From: Edaphobacter lichenicola
Lineage (GTDB): Bacteria > Acidobacteriota > Terriglobia > Terriglobales > Acidobacteriaceae
Direction of reading: 5' to 3'
Assembly (NCBI RefSeq): GCF_025264645.1
Contig: NZ_CP073696.1
Span: 5,208,001-5,272,000 of the forward strand
Length of the DNA stretch: 64,000 nt
Part shown: one piece after another, positions 32,709 through 40,524 of the stretch
Numbering within the stretch: the first letter of the stretch is position 1
Layout of the letters: each line of letters opens with the position of its first letter
Position numbers and translations under genes: made by a program
The notes under the pieces: generated by a model
Seen by the model: only the letters and a program-made list of their open reading frames with translations
The model's database searches: none
Told to the model about the DNA's origin: nothing

Positions 32709-33509
32709 CTAATCGTGGCCATCTTTGAATAGTGAGGGAGTCCCGAATGTGGGAGATTCCTCGAATAGCTCTTGAACGAAGCTATCGCGATCGTTCACAA
32801 AGCGACGGACGATCTGGAGGGGAGCAGTGTCTTCGTAGTCGATCTCGTGGAGGTGGCCGTCATCGAAGGAGAAGATCTGCGCGCCGGGATAGCCGAGCAG
32901 AACAGGGGAGTGGGTGGAGATGAGGAATTGGGCATCTTTGTAGCGGCGAAGGGTGTCGTGGATGAGGATAAGGAACGAGAGCTGGCGCTGCGGGGAGAGG
33001 GCGGCTTCGGGTTCGTCGAGTAGGAAGAGGCCGTTGCGTTGGAATTTGTGTTCGAGCAGGGTGAAGAAGGTCTCGCCGTGAGAGCGAGTGTGGAGGCTTT
33101 GGCCACCGTATGAGGGAAGGATTGGCGGGCCGAATCCGTCATGTTCAAGCGGATCGTCGAGTCTGTCGATATGAGTAGCAGTGTTGAAGAAGGTTTCGGC
33201 ACGGAGGAAGAAGCCTCCTCCGGTGCGCTTGTCGAAGGAGAGGCGAAGTGCTCGGACCAGCGCGTCGGTGGAGTGGTTGTGTTCTGTACTGTCATTACGA
33301 ATGCTGCGATTACCACCTTCGGGGCCGAAGCCGTAGTGAGCGGCGATTGCTTCGAGCAGGGTTGATTTGCCTGTGCCGTTTTCTCCCGCGAAGAAGGCGA
33401 TTCTTGAGTGGAACGATACCTCCGGCAGAGAGGCGATGGTGGGGACTGAGAATGGGTAAACGCTCCAGTCTTCGACTCGTTCGCGCAACAGGGTGATTTT
33501 TTTCAGCAT
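32709..33509 (-). CDS. Solitary ABC-type AAA ATPase (SMC/RecF-like head)
   Basis: The 266 residues have Walker A GENGTGKST (42-50), a signature-like SHGE (143-146), Walker B LFLLDEPEAAL (161-171) and the H-loop STHSP (His200). These are the features of a compact ABC-ATPase head without coiled coil or membrane partner. Similar stand-alone proteins occur in many bacteria without a firmly assigned role. There is no adjacent nuclease or effector gene, so I do not call a defence system. It is transcribed away from the PEP-CTERM gene. Confidence 0.85.
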   Translation of the reverse strand: MLKKITLLRERVEDWSVYPFSVPTIASLPEVSFHSRIAFFAGENGTGKSTLLEAIAAHYGFGPEGGNRSIRNDSTEHNHSTDALVRALRLSFDKRTGGGFFLRAETFFNTATHIDRLDDPLEHDGFGPPILPSYGGQSLHTRSHGETFFTLLEHKFQRNGLFLLDEPEAALSPQRQLSFLILIHDTLRRYKDAQFLISTHSPVLLGYPGAQIFSFDDGHLHEIDYEDTAPLQIVRRFVNDRDSFVQELFEESPTFGTPSLFKDGHD

Positions 33510-33643
33510 CGGATCGGTTTTGAACTCTGCCGTTCAGCATACCGGTTAGATCCATTTCGTTGTGAAGCGGACTCGATAGGACTATAGTGCGTCACAGATT
33601 CGGGCTCCTCAAACATGCTCGTTCCGAGCTGGACGGTGACTTT

Positions 33644-34213
33644 ATGAGACACGCTTTCTTTTCGTCCTTTGCGGTGGCTTCGATCATCCTCGCTTCCGCC
33701 GTCGGTGCCCGCGCTGATACGGTAGACAACTTTTCATTTGACTACGGTCCTGCCGCGCTGACCTGGTCGATTGCGGTTCCGGCGGTGCCATCACAAGTCG
33801 ACGAGTTCGGTGCCACTTTTCAATCTCCGTTGTTTGTTGCTGGAGAAGCCGCAGAAAGTCCTTCCGAGTTCTTTCTGCAAGCTGGCCGGGACGAAGGTCT
33901 GGACCTGGAGGTGTCGTTTCAACTTTCTAACGGAATTGGTCTTCCGAGTACCCTCGAATTTTATCTAGCTGGCCCTCAACTATTTACTGGTCCGTTGACT
34001 GCTCCGGTCTTCCTGCTGGGCACGACCAGCCTGACGGGCCAGCTCGTGACGGATCCGGGCGGCTCCCACCCAGAGAATGTTCCGGGTGATCTAACGATCT
34101 CGCAAGAGTCGACTTCCCCTGTGCCCGAACCCTCTACGTTTGCGTTGCTTGGAACAGGGCTAGCTGCGGCATTTGTAGTTTGTCGCCGCAGACAGTTCGA
34201 AAGCACTCCATAG
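33644..34213 (+). CDS. PEP-CTERM sorting-domain secreted protein
   Basis: The ATG at 33644 gives 189 residues with a signal peptide (MRHAFFSSFAVASI..., ending GARA) and a beta-rich middle part. The C-terminus is PVPEPSTFALLGTGLAAAF followed by CRRRQ, the Pro-Glu-Pro motif, hydrophobic span and basic tail of PEP-CTERM signals. Such proteins are processed by an exosortase, usually with exopolysaccharide functions. No exosortase is in the window. The body domain is not recognised. It ends 3 bp before the stop of a convergent gene. Confidence 0.88.
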   Translation: MRHAFFSSFAVASIILASAVGARADTVDNFSFDYGPAALTWSIAVPAVPSQVDEFGATFQSPLFVAGEAAESPSEFFLQAGRDEGLDLEVSFQLSNGIGLPSTLEFYLAGPQLFTGPLTAPVFLLGTTSLTGQLVTDPGGSHPENVPGDLTISQESTSPVPEPSTFALLGTGLAAAFVVCRRRQFESTP

Positions 34214-34216
34214 CCA

Positions 34217-34627
34217 TCACTGAGCTGGTTTGTCCGGTTTGGGGAGGAGAAGAGCCAAGGGGCTGAGTGGGCCTAGCGGGATGAGTTGGAAGGTCATCAG
34301 CTTTGCCTGTCCGAGGGGTAGAGCTTCGAGCATGGTGTGGGCTTCTTCGACCGTGGATGCGTTGAGGATGAAGACGACGCCGTTGTCGTTTTGAATGGAG
34401 TACCACTGGTCGATCTTGCCTGCGAGGTAGAGGCGCAGGGTGTCGGGGACCTCTTGCGAGGCGAGCAGCTTGAGCTGGTCGGGCGTGGGAGGTGCGTTGA
34501 ACCGGCCAATGGCGAGGATTCTGTTGGTGGGGGTGGGCGGAAGAGGCGAGGGCTTTGGCGTCTGTGCCTCTAAGGCGATGGGGATGAGCAGGAGGGACAG
34601 CGCGATGGTACGGGCTAGCTTCTTCAT
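34217..34627 (-). CDS. Small secreted protein with muconolactone-isomerase-like (YciI/dimeric ferredoxin-like) fold
   Basis: The ATG at 34625-34627 gives 136 residues with a signal peptide (MKKLARTIALSLLLIPIALEA). A domain follows (TNRILAIGRFNAP, LYLAGKIDQWYSIQND, VVFILNASTVEEAHTMLEAL, LMTFQLIPLGPLSPLALL) whose order resembles muconolactone isomerase/YciI-like proteins. A longer frame upstream overlaps the NmrA-like gene and is a shadow. It lies 56 bp after that gene, so is probably co-transcribed and under the divergent TetR regulator. The substrate is unknown. Confidence 0.75.
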   Translation of the reverse strand: MKKLARTIALSLLLIPIALEAQTPKPSPLPPTPTNRILAIGRFNAPPTPDQLKLLASQEVPDTLRLYLAGKIDQWYSIQNDNGVVFILNASTVEEAHTMLEALPLGQAKLMTFQLIPLGPLSPLALLLPKPDKPAQ

Positions 34628-34683
34628 GAGGTTGCTCCGTGTAGCGGATGGGTGCTCGATTTGAGGAGTGGAGTTGATCGCGG

Positions 34684-35565
34684 TTAGGCGATCAACTCCG
34701 CGCGGTGCTTTGCGATGAAGGCGGGCAGGCTGATGGGTGGCTGGCCGCCGATTTTTTCGATGAGGTCGTTGGTGCCGGCGAAGACTCCGTTCTGGAAGTC
34801 GATGGCGATCTCGTTGAGGTGCTGCCAGAAGAAGTCTCCGAGGTGCGTGCCGTTTTCCTTCGCAAGTTTTGCGAGCGTGGGGGCTTCGGTGAGTTGATAG
34901 CGAACGGGCTTTCCGATGGCGCGGCCAATCTCTTCGGCTATCTCGGGGAAGGTGTACTCTTTGGCGCCGAGGAGTGGATAGGTTTTGCCGATGTGCTCTG
35001 CGGGTGCGATAAGGATGTTGGCGATGACGCGGGCCTGATCTTCGGCGGCGACGAGTGCAACGCTGCCCTTGGTGAAGGGAAGCGGAAGGATGCCTGCCGC
35101 TTTGATGAATGCACGCCAGTAGAGGACCCACTCAGCGAAGAGGGTGGGACGAAGGTGGACGGAAGGGACGCCGGACCAGTCGAATACTCTTTCGGAGAGC
35201 CAGTGATTTTGAGCGGCGTGACTGGTGGCTTCGCGACGGGCGGATGCCTGCGACATGTTTACGATGGCCTGGACGCCTGCTTCTTTGGCTGCCTGGGCAA
35301 AGTATGCAGTGCCTTCAAGGATGCCGGGCTCGATGGGGAAGACGAAGTAGGCGCTGCGAGTGCCTTCGAGGGCGGCGCGGACGGATTCGAAGTTGCGGAG
35401 ATCTCCGAGGACGATCTCGGCGCCCTGCTTGCGAAGTACTTCGGAACGGTCGTCGTTGGTTCGCACCATTGCGCGTACGGCTTGGCCGCGCTCGAGGAGG
35501 AATTTGACGGTATCTTTGCCGGTTTTTCCGGTGGCTCCGGTTACTAGTATTTTTGATTCGCTCAT
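34684..35565 (-). CDS. NmrA-like NAD(P)-binding oxidoreductase (atypical SDR)
   Basis: The ATG at 35563-35565 yields 293 residues. The N-terminal Rossmann motif is ILVTGATGKTGKDTV. Then come VRAMVRTNDD, EIVLGDLRNFESV, a mid-domain VNMSQASARREATSH and LRPTLFAEW. This pattern is that of NmrA/NAD(P)H-binding family proteins, often quinone- or furan-type oxidoreductases. No YxxxK dyad is obvious. It diverges from a TetR regulator and precedes a muconolactone-isomerase-like gene, suggesting a small inducible detoxification unit. Confidence 0.87.
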   Translation of the reverse strand: MSESKILVTGATGKTGKDTVKFLLERGQAVRAMVRTNDDRSEVLRKQGAEIVLGDLRNFESVRAALEGTRSAYFVFPIEPGILEGTAYFAQAAKEAGVQAIVNMSQASARREATSHAAQNHWLSERVFDWSGVPSVHLRPTLFAEWVLYWRAFIKAAGILPLPFTKGSVALVAAEDQARVIANILIAPAEHIGKTYPLLGAKEYTFPEIAEEIGRAIGKPVRYQLTEAPTLAKLAKENGTHLGDFFWQHLNEIAIDFQNGVFAGTNDLIEKIGGQPPISLPAFIAKHRAELIA

Positions 35566-35633
35566 CACATCTCCTTTGCAGCGGTTAGGCTGCTTGATGG
35601 GAGGTTGTTTCTGCCCATCTGAACCTTTAGAGA

Positions 35634-35654
35634 ACAATTGTCATCTAAAAGATG
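35634..35654. promoter_or_regulatory. Candidate TetR operator
   Basis: ACAATTGT (35634-35641) abuts CATCT-AAA-AGATG (35642-35654), two perfect dyads in the 117-bp spacer between the divergent NmrA-like and TetR genes. The second dyad has the size and symmetry of a TetR site. The assignment is positional. Confidence 0.5.
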
Positions 35655-35682
35655 CAGGTTTTTTTTGAGAGAGGCAGAGAGT

Positions 35683-36321
35683 ATGCGCAGGTCTCGCAGT
35701 GAAGCGGCAGAGACGAGGGAACGAATCGTCTCGACCGCTTCGAAGATGTTTTTGGAGAAGGGGCTGGAGGCGGTGGGGATGCGCGATATCATGTCCGCCG
35801 CGGGGCTGACGCCTGGCGGATTTTATCGGCACTTTGAGTCGAAAGAACAGTTGATTGCCGAGGCGAACAAAGCGGCGTTCGACAGGCTGCTGGCGATGTT
35901 TGAGATGCAGACAGCAGGTATGCCGGCAGCCGAGGCGCTGGATAGGATCGTGTGGTTGTACTTGCACCAGACGCAGGGGGAAGGGAACAGCTTTCGTTGT
36001 CCGCTGTCGATGGTCGGCGGAGAGCTAAGCCATTGCGAACCGCAGGTGCGTGCTGTTGCGGTCGATGGCTATCAGCGGCTGGTGGAGTTGGTTGCGGATC
36101 GTCTTACGGAACTCGGGAGAGACGACGCCTTTGCGGCTGCGAGCGGAGTTGTGAGTACGATGACGGGGGCTGTGATGCTTGCGAACATTGCGCTTGATAA
36201 TGCCAAGGCTAAGGCGATTTTGAGTAATGCTCATGCTGCCGTCAAGGCTCTTCTGGATCCGACGGGAGGCGTTGCGGAGGTCGGTCGCCGGGCGAAGAAC
36301 AAGGTAGCGAAGTTGCGTTGA
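35683..36321 (+). CDS. TetR/AcrR-family transcriptional regulator
   Basis: The ATG at 35683, with GAGG about 8 bases upstream, gives 212 residues. The N-terminal DNA-binding domain reads RERIVSTASKMFLEKGLEAVGM, with the recognition region MSAAGLTPGGFYRHFESKEQL. The C-terminal part includes CPLSMVGGELSHCEP, as in the YxaF/LmrA-like subgroup. It probably represses the divergent oxidoreductase genes and itself. It ends 9 bp before the stop of the convergent lipase gene. Confidence 0.9.
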   Translation: MRRSRSEAAETRERIVSTASKMFLEKGLEAVGMRDIMSAAGLTPGGFYRHFESKEQLIAEANKAAFDRLLAMFEMQTAGMPAAEALDRIVWLYLHQTQGEGNSFRCPLSMVGGELSHCEPQVRAVAVDGYQRLVELVADRLTELGRDDAFAAASGVVSTMTGAVMLANIALDNAKAKAILSNAHAAVKALLDPTGGVAEVGRRAKNKVAKLR

Positions 36322-36330
36322 CGAGGGCTG

Positions 36331-37701
36331 CTACCAGAGGAAGTCGACTACTGGGAGATCGGTTGCGAGGTCGGCTGAGGGGCGGGCGGCGATGGTCTCT
36401 TTGCGCAGCGTTACGGTGACGAGTTGGGTGGGTGGGGTTGCGAGATGCGCGAGAAAGGAATCTTCGAGGGGGAGACCGCTGGGTTCGTCGTTGGCGATCT
36501 TGTTGTCGATCAGGACCGCGTCGCGTTCGCGGGAGAGGTAGCCCTGGGGGCGATCGATGAAGAGTTCGCTTTGTGATTGAGATGTAGCTTTGTTTGTTTC
36601 ATCTTTAGGCTTTGCCGGGACGGGCAGCAGGCGCAGATTGAGCAGGGTGGTCGAGCGTGGGATGGGAGCTTTGTAGAAGCGAATGTGGCGGCCTTGATAT
36701 TCGAGGTCGAAGTCGTACTCCTGCGTGGAGGAGGCCAGGAATGGACCCCACTTGCCGTCGGCTTTGGTCACAACTTCGTAGGCTGGCGTGGTGGATTCGG
36801 TGGTGCCAACTGGGTAGATGCGCAGGTGGGCTCCGGCGATGGGGAGGTTGGTGAAGGTGCCGTTTTCGAAGCCGGTGATGAGGCCGGAGATGGTTGGGGA
36901 GGGGATCGGCGTGACCTGGGTGGTGGCGGGTGCGGTGCCGGTGATGAACTTGTACATCTCGGCGAAGGCGGATGGGTAGAAGGCGAGTTCGCGGTGGTCG
37001 AGGTTGGGGAGGACGATGTTGGTGGCTCCAACGAGCGCAGGGCCTTCGTAGGTAACGCCGGTGGCGGTTTCGGGTTTGCCGAAGGTGATGCCGCTGGGTT
37101 GGGCGTACTTGTCGAGCTTGTCGCTGCGGAGGGTCATCATCTTAACGCCGGGTGGGACTTCGGAGGTGTCGCCGTAGCCGTTGTTGAGGGATTGGAGGTA
37201 GCGGCCTTTGCCGTTGAATTCGCCGTCGAGGTTGGTGTCCATCGCGAGCACGCCGTGATTTGGCGTGCCGCAGGTGATTGCGAAGGCGACGTTGCTGCTG
37301 CCTCCGTGGAGGAGGTAGTTGCGGATGGTCATGCCGCCACGGCTGCTGCCGATGAGAGCGACTTTGGTGCTGTGGGTTTCGATGAGAACGCGGGTGACGA
37401 AGGCGCTGAGCTCGGCGGTGACATCGGTGGTGGAGGAGCGATTCTCTTCTTCGATGGTGTCGTTGGCGCGTGCGTTGGGGTGAGTGAAGCGGATGGAGAA
37501 GAGCTTGTCGGGTGGGTAGTTGTTCGACTCGAAGAGCCAGATGATGCCGATCCACTTGGAGGCGTCGTCGCCGTTGCCGTGGACGAAGATGATGGGGACC
37601 GAGGTGTTGGGCTGGGTCTGCGGCTGGGCGGAAGCCACTACGGTACAGGTCAGGAGAATGGTGAGTAGCGTGTAGATGGAACGGGCGAAGCGAGGGGTCA
37701 T
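36331..37701 (-). CDS. Secreted lipase with C-terminal beta-domain
   Basis: The ATG at 37699-37701 gives 456 residues with a signal peptide (about 1-26). The hydrolase part shows the oxyanion motif HGNG (41-44) and nucleophile elbow GSSRGG with Ser120. The candidate acid and His lie in the LPNLDHRELAFYPSAFAEMY region. The remaining 180 residues form a beta-rich domain with an SGLITGFENGTFTNLPIAGA transthyretin-like start. Core plus this extra domain resembles the thermophilic archaeal lipase AFL arrangement. Substrate preference is not predictable. It lies downstream of the GNAT gene with a 110-bp gap. Confidence 0.8.
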   Translation of the reverse strand: MTPRFARSIYTLLTILLTCTVVASAQPQTQPNTSVPIIFVHGNGDDASKWIGIIWLFESNNYPPDKLFSIRFTHPNARANDTIEEENRSSTTDVTAELSAFVTRVLIETHSTKVALIGSSRGGMTIRNYLLHGGSSNVAFAITCGTPNHGVLAMDTNLDGEFNGKGRYLQSLNNGYGDTSEVPPGVKMMTLRSDKLDKYAQPSGITFGKPETATGVTYEGPALVGATNIVLPNLDHRELAFYPSAFAEMYKFITGTAPATTQVTPIPSPTISGLITGFENGTFTNLPIAGAHLRIYPVGTTESTTPAYEVVTKADGKWGPFLASSTQEYDFDLEYQGRHIRFYKAPIPRSTTLLNLRLLPVPAKPKDETNKATSQSQSELFIDRPQGYLSRERDAVLIDNKIANDEPSGLPLEDSFLAHLATPPTQLVTVTLRKETIAARPSADLATDLPVVDFLW

Positions 37702-37811
37702 CAGAACAGTACCTGTCAGGCAAGACTTTAGTGGACGGCGCGGCCCGGCGCAAGGGATGGCGATTTGTTTGATGAGGGTGTGATTGGAAGTGAGGAGAGT
37801 TGCGTGCGAGG

Positions 37812-38357
37812 TCAACGGCGAGCGCGCCACTCCTCGGCGGTCAGCTCCCACCGTTCGGATGGAAGGCGACCGGAGACGTAGTCGCCTTCAAGCTCGGCTA
37901 TGCGACGCATTCCTTGGCGGAGAGAGATTGCTCGTGAGGCGGGGTTGTCGCGGGCCTTCTTGACGCGAAGGATGGGCTGCTTCAGATCTTCGAACCAGAA
38001 GCGTGTGACCTCCGCGGCTGCCTCGGTCATGAGACCATGTCCCTGCCACTCGCGAGCGATCCAGAAACCACGGTGGTCTTCTTCATGCAATCTCAGATTG
38101 ATGGAGCCAATGATTTTTTGGTGAGGGTCGTCTTTCAGACGGAGCATGAAGTGGAACTCGTCGCCTCGTTCGATTGCCGGGAGTGCGTTGTCGCGGTAGA
38201 ACGTGTGGACGCCGTCATCGGGAAACGGCCAAGGCACCTTGGTGTTAAGGTGTTTTACGATCTCCCACTGGGCGAAGATGGGCTGTACCTGGATGGCGTC
38301 GGCGAGTTGCAGCGGACGTAAGGACAGGCGCGGGGTTTGGAGCACCGGCCTGTCCAT
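37812..38357 (-). CDS. GNAT-family N-acetyltransferase (RimJ/RimL type)
   Basis: The ATG at 38355-38357 gives 181 residues. TPRLSLRPLQLADA starts the fold, IGSINLRLHEEDHRGFWIAREWQGHGLMTEA holds the acetyl-CoA-binding Q/RxxGxG/A-like loop, and ARDNPASRAI follows. These are typical of Acetyltransf_3 proteins that modify ribosomal or other amines. The start lies 7 bp after the thioredoxin reductase stop, so the two form an operon. The acceptor is unknown. A longer frame overlapping trxB is a shadow. Confidence 0.87.
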   Translation of the reverse strand: MDRPVLQTPRLSLRPLQLADAIQVQPIFAQWEIVKHLNTKVPWPFPDDGVHTFYRDNALPAIERGDEFHFMLRLKDDPHQKIIGSINLRLHEEDHRGFWIAREWQGHGLMTEAAAEVTRFWFEDLKQPILRVKKARDNPASRAISLRQGMRRIAELEGDYVSGRLPSERWELTAEEWRARR

Positions 38358-38364
38358 TGTCGGT

Positions 38365-39318
38365 TTAGCGGCCGTGTTCTTCGAGGTACTTTTCGACCTC
38401 GAGTGCGGCCATGCAGCCTGAGCCAGCGGCGGTGATGGCCTGACGGTAGCGGCGGTCCTGGATGTCTCCGCAGGCGAAGACGCCGGGAATGATTTCGCCG
38501 TTGAGGGTGGTGAAGACGTTGTTGCGAGTCTGGATGTAGCCGTCCGCATCGACGTCGATCATGCCCTTGAAGGCCATCGCGTTGGGGATGTGGCCGATGG
38601 CGAGGAACATGAAGGCGACGGGCAGGACGTACTGTTCGCCGGAGACCTGGTTTTTGACGCGAAGGCCCTTGACGTCCTTCTCTTCTACGCCGAGGACTTC
38701 TTCGACGATGGTGCTGGAGAGGAAGCGGATGTTGGGGTGAGCCATGGCGCGGTCGAGCATGATCTTGGAGGCGCGAAACTTCTCGCTGCGGTTGATGATG
38801 GTGACCTTGGTGGCGAAGCGCGTGAGGAAGAGGGCCTCTTCCATGGCGGTGTCGCCGCCGCCGATGACTGCGATCTCTTTGCCGGAGGCAAAGAAGCCGT
38901 CGCAGGTGGCGCAGGAGGTGACGCCGTGGCCGATGAGGGCCTGTTCGGACGGGAGGTTCAGCCAGCGCGCGCTGGCGCCCGACGCGATGACCAGCGTACG
39001 GGTGTGGATGGTCTCCTTGCCGAGGTTGAGGGCGAAGGGACGCTTGGTGAGATCGATGGAGCTGAGGTGGGACAGACGCAGCTCGGCGCCGAATCGAACG
39101 GCCTGCTTCTTCATGTTCTCGATGAGGTCGGGACCTTGCACGCCTTCGGGCCAGCCGGGGAAGTTTTCAACCAGGGTGGTGATGGAGAGCTGGCCGCCGG
39201 GCTCATGACCTTCGAGGACCAGGGGCTTGAGGTTGGCGCGCCCTGTGTAGATGGCAGCGGTGAGTCCGGCGCAGCCGGAACCGAGGATTACAACGTCGTG
39301 CGTAGTGTTTTCTGGCAT
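38365..39318 (-). CDS. trxB: Thioredoxin-disulfide reductase
   Basis: The ATG at 39316-39318, with GAGAG about 6 bases upstream, gives 317 residues. The FAD motif GSGCAG (13-18), the redox-active SCATCDG with Cys136 and Cys139, the NADPH motif GGGDTAMEEA and the C-terminal GVFACGDIQDRRYRQAITAAGSG are complete. It reduces thioredoxin with NADPH in the cytosol. It heads a unit with a GNAT gene and diverges from a 66-residue conserved protein. Confidence 0.96.
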   Translation of the reverse strand: MPENTTHDVVILGSGCAGLTAAIYTGRANLKPLVLEGHEPGGQLSITTLVENFPGWPEGVQGPDLIENMKKQAVRFGAELRLSHLSSIDLTKRPFALNLGKETIHTRTLVIASGASARWLNLPSEQALIGHGVTSCATCDGFFASGKEIAVIGGGDTAMEEALFLTRFATKVTIINRSEKFRASKIMLDRAMAHPNIRFLSSTIVEEVLGVEEKDVKGLRVKNQVSGEQYVLPVAFMFLAIGHIPNAMAFKGMIDVDADGYIQTRNNVFTTLNGEIIPGVFACGDIQDRRYRQAITAAGSGCMAALEVEKYLEEHGR

Positions 39319-39404
39319 ATAAGCTCTCATAGTGTAAATGCGCCACGAACGAAAAAGATGCATCCTGGCGGTTTTCGGCGGGTTTGGGTGAAACAATTGA
39401 TGCT

Positions 39405-39605
39405 ATGGCAAACCTGACGTTAGTGTATGGAATGAGGCTGTTACCCGCGGATGAGATTGCATCGGTCGGTGAAGCGCCGGTAACCCTGAAGAACGGCAAC
39501 GAGGCCCATGTGACGCTGCATGTGCTCGAAGGCAGCCGCGAACAGATCGAGGCTCAGCTGCGGATGAGCATCGACGCGTTCTTCGACTTCTACCCTGAGA
39601 TTTAG
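39405..39605 (+). CDS. Conserved small hypothetical protein (66 aa)
   Basis: The ATG at 39405 gives 66 residues (MANLTLVYGMRLLPADEIAS...). A GTG at 39384 is an alternative, but homologous-looking composition starts at the ATG. The product is acidic, with no signal peptide or membrane segment, and ends in SIDAFFDFYPEI. I recognise no domain. It stands alone, divergent from trxB. Confidence 0.6.
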   Translation: MANLTLVYGMRLLPADEIASVGEAPVTLKNGNEAHVTLHVLEGSREQIEAQLRMSIDAFFDFYPEI

Positions 39606-39732
39606 GGTTGGTCGGTGACGTACGCTGCGAGCGTGTGGCGGTTCCGTGTTTGGCTGTTGATGTCCCAAAATAGGTCACCCTTTCGTACCGTGACTCTTCT
39701 GACGAAGAAGAGTAGGAGGACGGAGGGGCGAA

Positions 39733-40524
39733 ATGTTTCGAATCTTGCGAACTTCCCGCTGGTTGTGCGGAGCCTCTTCGGGCCTGCTCCTGGTCGCTCT
39801 GTGGCATGGCCAGGCGGCGACTGCAAGCTCCCAGGCTGATTCCCAGACATCTCAGATATCCCAAACCTCCGAGACCAGCGTTCCTGCCAGTCCCCAGAGT
39901 GTCACGGATGTTCTGCATCGGATGTCCGACCGGGCCGACGTTATCTTTATGGGCCAGGTGCTGGCGGTGCGACGTCAGCAGACCGGAGGGGAGACCGCCG
40001 GAGTTGTCGAGGTGGAGTTTCGAGTCGATCAGGCTATTCGCGGCTGTGCTGCGGGTACTCCCTACCTTCTGCGGGAGTGGGGTGGTCTCTGGGTTGCGGG
40101 GAACCAGCGCTATCGCGTGGGGCAGCGCCTGCTGATGCTTCTGCACGGACCCAGCGCCGGTGGAATGAGCTCTCCGGTGGACGGCCTCGATGGGGCGATT
40201 CCGATTCGTCAGGGTTCGACGGCGGCTCCGCTGTCGGCTAGTTCCGCAGCGCCCGCGTTGCCGTATGTCGATCTGCGCTGGCTCGGGGTGAAACTGCCTC
40301 GAACCGTTTCGTATCGGACTGGGCCGGTGCCGATGGCGAACTCGGTTCGTCAGCCGTCGAATGCCTATGCGGTTGTGCCGGGAAGAGGAAGCGTAGCTCC
40401 GATCGTGATGGCGCTTGGCAATACCAGTCCGAACGACGCTTCGGTCCCTGACCAGGAGGCCTCGGTCGATGTGGTCCTCGGTCTGTTGACGACATGGCAG
40501 AAGGCGCTGCATGTTGCACCGTAA
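39733..40524 (+). CDS. Secreted hypothetical protein, first of an overlapping pair
   Basis: The 263 residues have a signal peptide (about 1-31) and a beta-rich region starting RADVIFMGQVLAVRR, followed by VVEVEFRVDQAIRGC and YRVGQRLLMLLHG. This strand pattern (ADxVFxGxV ... VxxxxxGxxG) is reminiscent of secreted NTR/TIMP-like domains, but only two Cys are seen, so the match is weak. The C-terminal third is Ser/Ala/Pro-rich. It overlaps the next gene by 14 bp, implying coupled translation with a metzincin-derived protein. Confidence 0.7.
   Translation: MFRILRTSRWLCGASSGLLLVALWHGQAATASSQADSQTSQISQTSETSVPASPQSVTDVLHRMSDRADVIFMGQVLAVRRQQTGGETAGVVEVEFRVDQAIRGCAAGTPYLLREWGGLWVAGNQRYRVGQRLLMLLHGPSAGGMSSPVDGLDGAIPIRQGSTAAPLSASSAAPALPYVDLRWLGVKLPRTVSYRTGPVPMANSVRQPSNAYAVVPGRGSVAPIVMALGNTSPNDASVPDQEASVDVVLGLLTTWQKALHVAP

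Noticed and set aside
32709..33509. Defence-system (Septu or retron-type) ATPase
   Set aside because: Only the ATPase is present; there is no adjacent HNH nuclease, reverse transcriptase or toxin.
37812..38549. Longer form of the GNAT protein starting inside trxB
   Set aside because: The first 64 residues are Ser/Thr/Pro/Ala-rich shadow of trxB, and the ATG at 38357 fits the fold start and 7-bp operon spacing.
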